DNA of 64,000 bases, taken from contig NC_086381.1 of assembly GCF_036588685.1 (NCBI RefSeq), positions 68,021,436-68,085,435 on the forward strand, written 5' to 3'. Below, one piece after another: positions 61,250 to 64,000 of this stretch (positions are counted from its first letter, which is position 1; each line of letters starts with the position of its first letter). The DNA is from Mytilus trossulus (lineage: Eukaryota; Mollusca; Bivalvia; Mytilida; Mytilidae). The notes under the pieces were generated by a model that did no database searches, was not told where the DNA came from, and worked only from the letters and a program-made list of their open reading frames with translations. The position numbers and the translations under genes are program-made.

Positions 61250-63847
61250 TATGTTATATCTTTGTTTACAACATACAGGTTTGATACTACTTGTTATTGC
61301 TTCCACTGTCCTTGGTTACCAAAATTATGAAAAGACATCGAGACCAATAACATTTAGACAGTATTGTCACGACGGAGATGCCGTTGATCAAATATTTCCT
61401 GATCCGTTTCCATTTACATGTAAACCTGGTCCAGGTAAACATGTAGTGTGCAAAACTCATTGTAAGTATAATTATGCTACTTATACAATATATCCTCACT
61501 AATATAAACGTTAAAAATACTTTCGACAGTTGAAGTTTTATAGAAGTGAAAATCAAACTAGCGATTTTATCATTTACATAGTATATACGAAGCTGATATA
61601 CGGCGTATACACTTTTAATCTTAGTATCTATGATGATTTTATTAAATGCATAATCAGGCAGGACGAGAGCATATTGATGCAAAATGAATATGCTTTGTAT
61701 TAAACCGATACGCTGATCCGGATTTTAAACGTGCTAGTTCACAAGGTAACAGTCCACAGGACGATATGGCAACTCACCGGAGCATTTAATTTTGATTCTG
61801 AGCAGACCAGTCTTTGCTCTTACTCCTTAATGATACGTGCTTAGTAGAAAAGAAACTAATGCCAATTTTAACGTTTTTTGTTTGACCCGGTCGAGGTTCG
61901 ATTTTATTACTATCTATGTTGATTAAATTAATTTTTTTGTGATTTACTACAGATGCGTTTTCTCTTAAAATAAGATGCTTTAATTTTAAAAAATTCAATA
62001 GGGAGTAAACATGAAAAAACAATTTTACAGCTTAGAGCATATGTCCCGATTAATAAGTGGTTGAATTTAATTTTATTGATTGATTGGTTTGTCCTAAGTC
62101 CATATGAAGTATTTCGCACATTAACATGACGTTAACATATGTACAATACTTACATAAGGCTGGACCTGTTCAAGGATCTATTTGGATGAAAGGCAAAATA
62201 TAAAGACTGCCACTATCAAAAGTTGGTTATTGGTTAAACACATAAATATAGGCCTGTAACATGTCATCAACGGATCCCTAGATGAGTTGTTACAACAGTC
62301 TTTATGTGCAGAGAACGTTGCATTCTCTCTACACAAACACCCAAATTGAGTAAGGGGTTTAGTTCAGTCTAACGAATACCAAAATCGACAACATTTCTTT
62401 TTCCCAGTCATCCTTGTGTTTCATCGGTTTGAGGTTTACCATATGTGCATTTAAATTGGCTTCTGAATCAAAGTTAATGAGTAGAGCCAGGAACACAAAA
62501 ATAAACGGCCATGAAAAGGTGTTTTTTAAATTTTAATTCTCAAACTAAATCTAATGTATACGCATTGATAAATGAATGATATTTTTGTACAATAAGAAAA
62601 ATATTTATATCTGCTTCATTTCATTTATATTAAGCGCCACTCCTTCCCCATTGACTTTTTTAATGGAAAGCAAAGAAAGAAGTCTATAAAGAATATCTCA
62701 AAATTATCAGTCAGTGAAAAAAACTCATCATAGATACCAGGATTCAAATTTTATATTTACGCCAGACGCGCGTTTCGTCTAGGAACCAGCTCTTTTGTGT
62801 AAAATGAAAGACCAATTTTCTTACAAGATAACCAATAAAATTAAGGTGACATGACAATTGATAGTGATAATCAGTAAGAAACACAAATAACCACAGGTTT
62901 TATAGGAACAAAGAAATAATTGAAATAAAATAAGTTTTACGGACCGAAAACACATTTCCTCTTTTGAAAGAGTGTTTATCCTATCAATGTTTAAATGCCG
63001 GATTTTTATTCTGTATAGGTTTTATAAATTTATCTAATCTTTATTTTGGTAGTTTATGATTTTAAAAACACTTTCAAATGTCCTGGATATGGCTATGTAA
63101 GTGGATGGGAATATTTAGAAGGATTTGGTGAAAACGTTCGCTGTTGTGAAGATGAAAGTAAGTATATAAAAACCTGACATTGTTGTAGTAAAGTATAACG
63201 TATGATTTGTATGCGTTGTTGGTGTAATTGAATGTTTTTTTATTCTATCGAGTTCTAAAAGCGTTGGATATGTACCGCCATTTTTAAAATTAGCTATGAT
63301 CAATGCTATTACACCCAAATTAGATAAAGAAGAGCATCAATTTCTTAAATCGTACTAAAGTGATTATTTTACGAAGCACACGAATCATCAACATGATCGT
63401 CTCATTGACTGATTGATTAATTTGTGCTTAATGCCACTTTCTGCACATTTGGATACTTTGTGACGGTATGTTTAAAATGGTTGAAGAAGCTGGAGTGCCC
63501 GGATGGAACCATCATCTCGGCAGATAAACTGACAATTCTAGTCAATAAATATTGAAGTCAAACGCACGCTATAAAAAGTAAAAGGAGATAATAATAGTAA
63601 TATTTTCAAAAATGAACAAACACCTCTAGCATCTAATTAACAGTACAAAAATGCTCAAAAATATCTTCTGCTCTTATTATGTTTACATGAACAAATAAAT
63701 ATGTGAGCTGTTATAAGTAATATTTTTTGCAGACATAGAGTACACATACAGAGACTGCGATGTACATTTCAACGACGCGACATTATTCGGACGGTCGTAT
63801 AGAATTAATAAAGGGAAGGTTATCGTTGGTTTTATCAGTAAAGATGG
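61250..63847 (+). CDS. Secreted cysteine-containing protein, 5' part (dermatopontin-like?)
   Basis: Exons: up to 61461, 63053-63157 and 63733-63847, joined in phases 1 and 1 with gtaagt donors and ag acceptors; the last exon ends in phase 2 at a gtttgt donor and the gene runs off the right edge. The N-terminus has a hydrophobic run GLILLVIASTVLG followed by YQNYEK, a likely signal peptide; the ATG at 61250 gives one, but an acceptor ending acag at 61278 would allow an upstream start exon instead. The mature part has cysteines in CHDGDAVDQIF, FTCKPGPGKHVVCKTH, FKCPGYGYVSGWEYL, NVRCCEDE and YRDCDVHFND. The F-x-CP-x-GYVSG and RCCE pattern recalls dermatopontin-type extracellular proteins, but the match is loose and the family call is tentative. 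Confidence 0.6.
61776..61904 (-). repeat. tRNA-derived SINE-like copy 2
   Basis: The minus strand reads cgaacctcgaccgggtcaaa, 'acgttaaaattggcatta' and 'aaggagtaagagcaaagact', the same order as the copy at 49535. It lies in intron 1 of the secreted-protein gene. Confidence 0.6.
62724..62790 (+). repeat. Family Y terminus only
   Basis: aactcatcatagataccagg followed by 'cgccagacgcgcgtttcgtc'. The sequence after the hairpin is unrelated to the longer family Y copies, so this is an end fragment. Confidence 0.6.
63403..63570 (+). repeat. SINE-like conserved repeat
   Basis: Starts gactgattgattaatttgtg, then 'taatgccactttctgcacat', 'gctggagtgcccggatggaa', 'cggcagataaactgacaatt' and ctagtcaataaat. 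I recognise a repeat widespread in molluscs and other invertebrates. Lies in intron 2 of the secreted-protein gene. Confidence 0.55.
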
Positions 63848-64000
63848 GTTTGTATACTTTTTTCATTTATTTGCGCTTAGTCTGATCTAGATGACGTCAC
63901 TGCAGTTTTGTTCGCGATATTTCCATTTTATGTGAAGTTTAAATACAAACCTTGGAAGTTCCAAGTTTTGTATACTGGTGGTACTGCGTCTATTCGCTAA

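Overview
This is an AT-rich, intron-containing, gene-poor and very repeat-dense eukaryotic window. The peroxisomal protein PXMP4, the mollusc-type HEPN/NHL immune-like genes and several dispersed repeats that I recognise from mussel sequence together point to a bivalve mollusc, most likely a Mytilus-type mussel. The species is an inference. I see no bacterial genes, CRISPR array, rRNA or confident tRNA gene.

Layout. Positions 1-1,900 (minus): the first three coding exons of a CYTH-domain protein; its 3' end lies off the left edge. 1,900-7,000: repeats, including a reverse-transcriptase (RT) fragment and a 630-bp fold-back element. 7,031-14,785 (plus): a complete four-exon PXMP4 gene whose introns are packed with terminal-inverted-repeat elements, MITEs, a LINE 3' fragment and minisatellites. 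15,000-21,300: tandem repeats and two long elements built of internal tandem units and ending in hairpins, which resemble pearl or Helentron-type non-autonomous elements. 21,365-22,848 (minus): an intronless F-box/LRR gene with one frameshift. 24,400-29,600: mostly featureless AT-rich DNA, two hairpin repeats and a LINE fragment. 29,864-37,189 (plus): the most interesting locus. Two DZIP3-like HEPN exons, a short alpha/beta exon of TRADD-N-like appearance, two alternative 3' terminal exons and a TRIM/NHL-type beta-propeller exon are laid out in one direction. Every internal splice junction is phase 1, and the propeller exon carries two in-frame stops. 38,000-60,600: about 22 kb without a host gene that I can support, filled with fragments of RT elements, a Penelope-like GIY-YIG fragment flanked by a 17-bp direct repeat, SINE-like copies, hairpin MITEs and nested insertions. 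61,250-63,847 (plus): the first exons of a secreted cysteine-containing protein that continues beyond the right edge.

How the parts relate. The host genes look unrelated to one another in function (CYTH phosphohydrolase-type fold, peroxisomal membrane protein, SCF adaptor, HEPN/NHL putative immune factor, secreted protein). The HEPN exons and the propeller exon may belong to one modular gene or to neighbouring genes, because symmetric phase-1 introns would permit several splice combinations. Exon joins are deduced from splice consensus, reading phase and family resemblance only; no transcript evidence was available.
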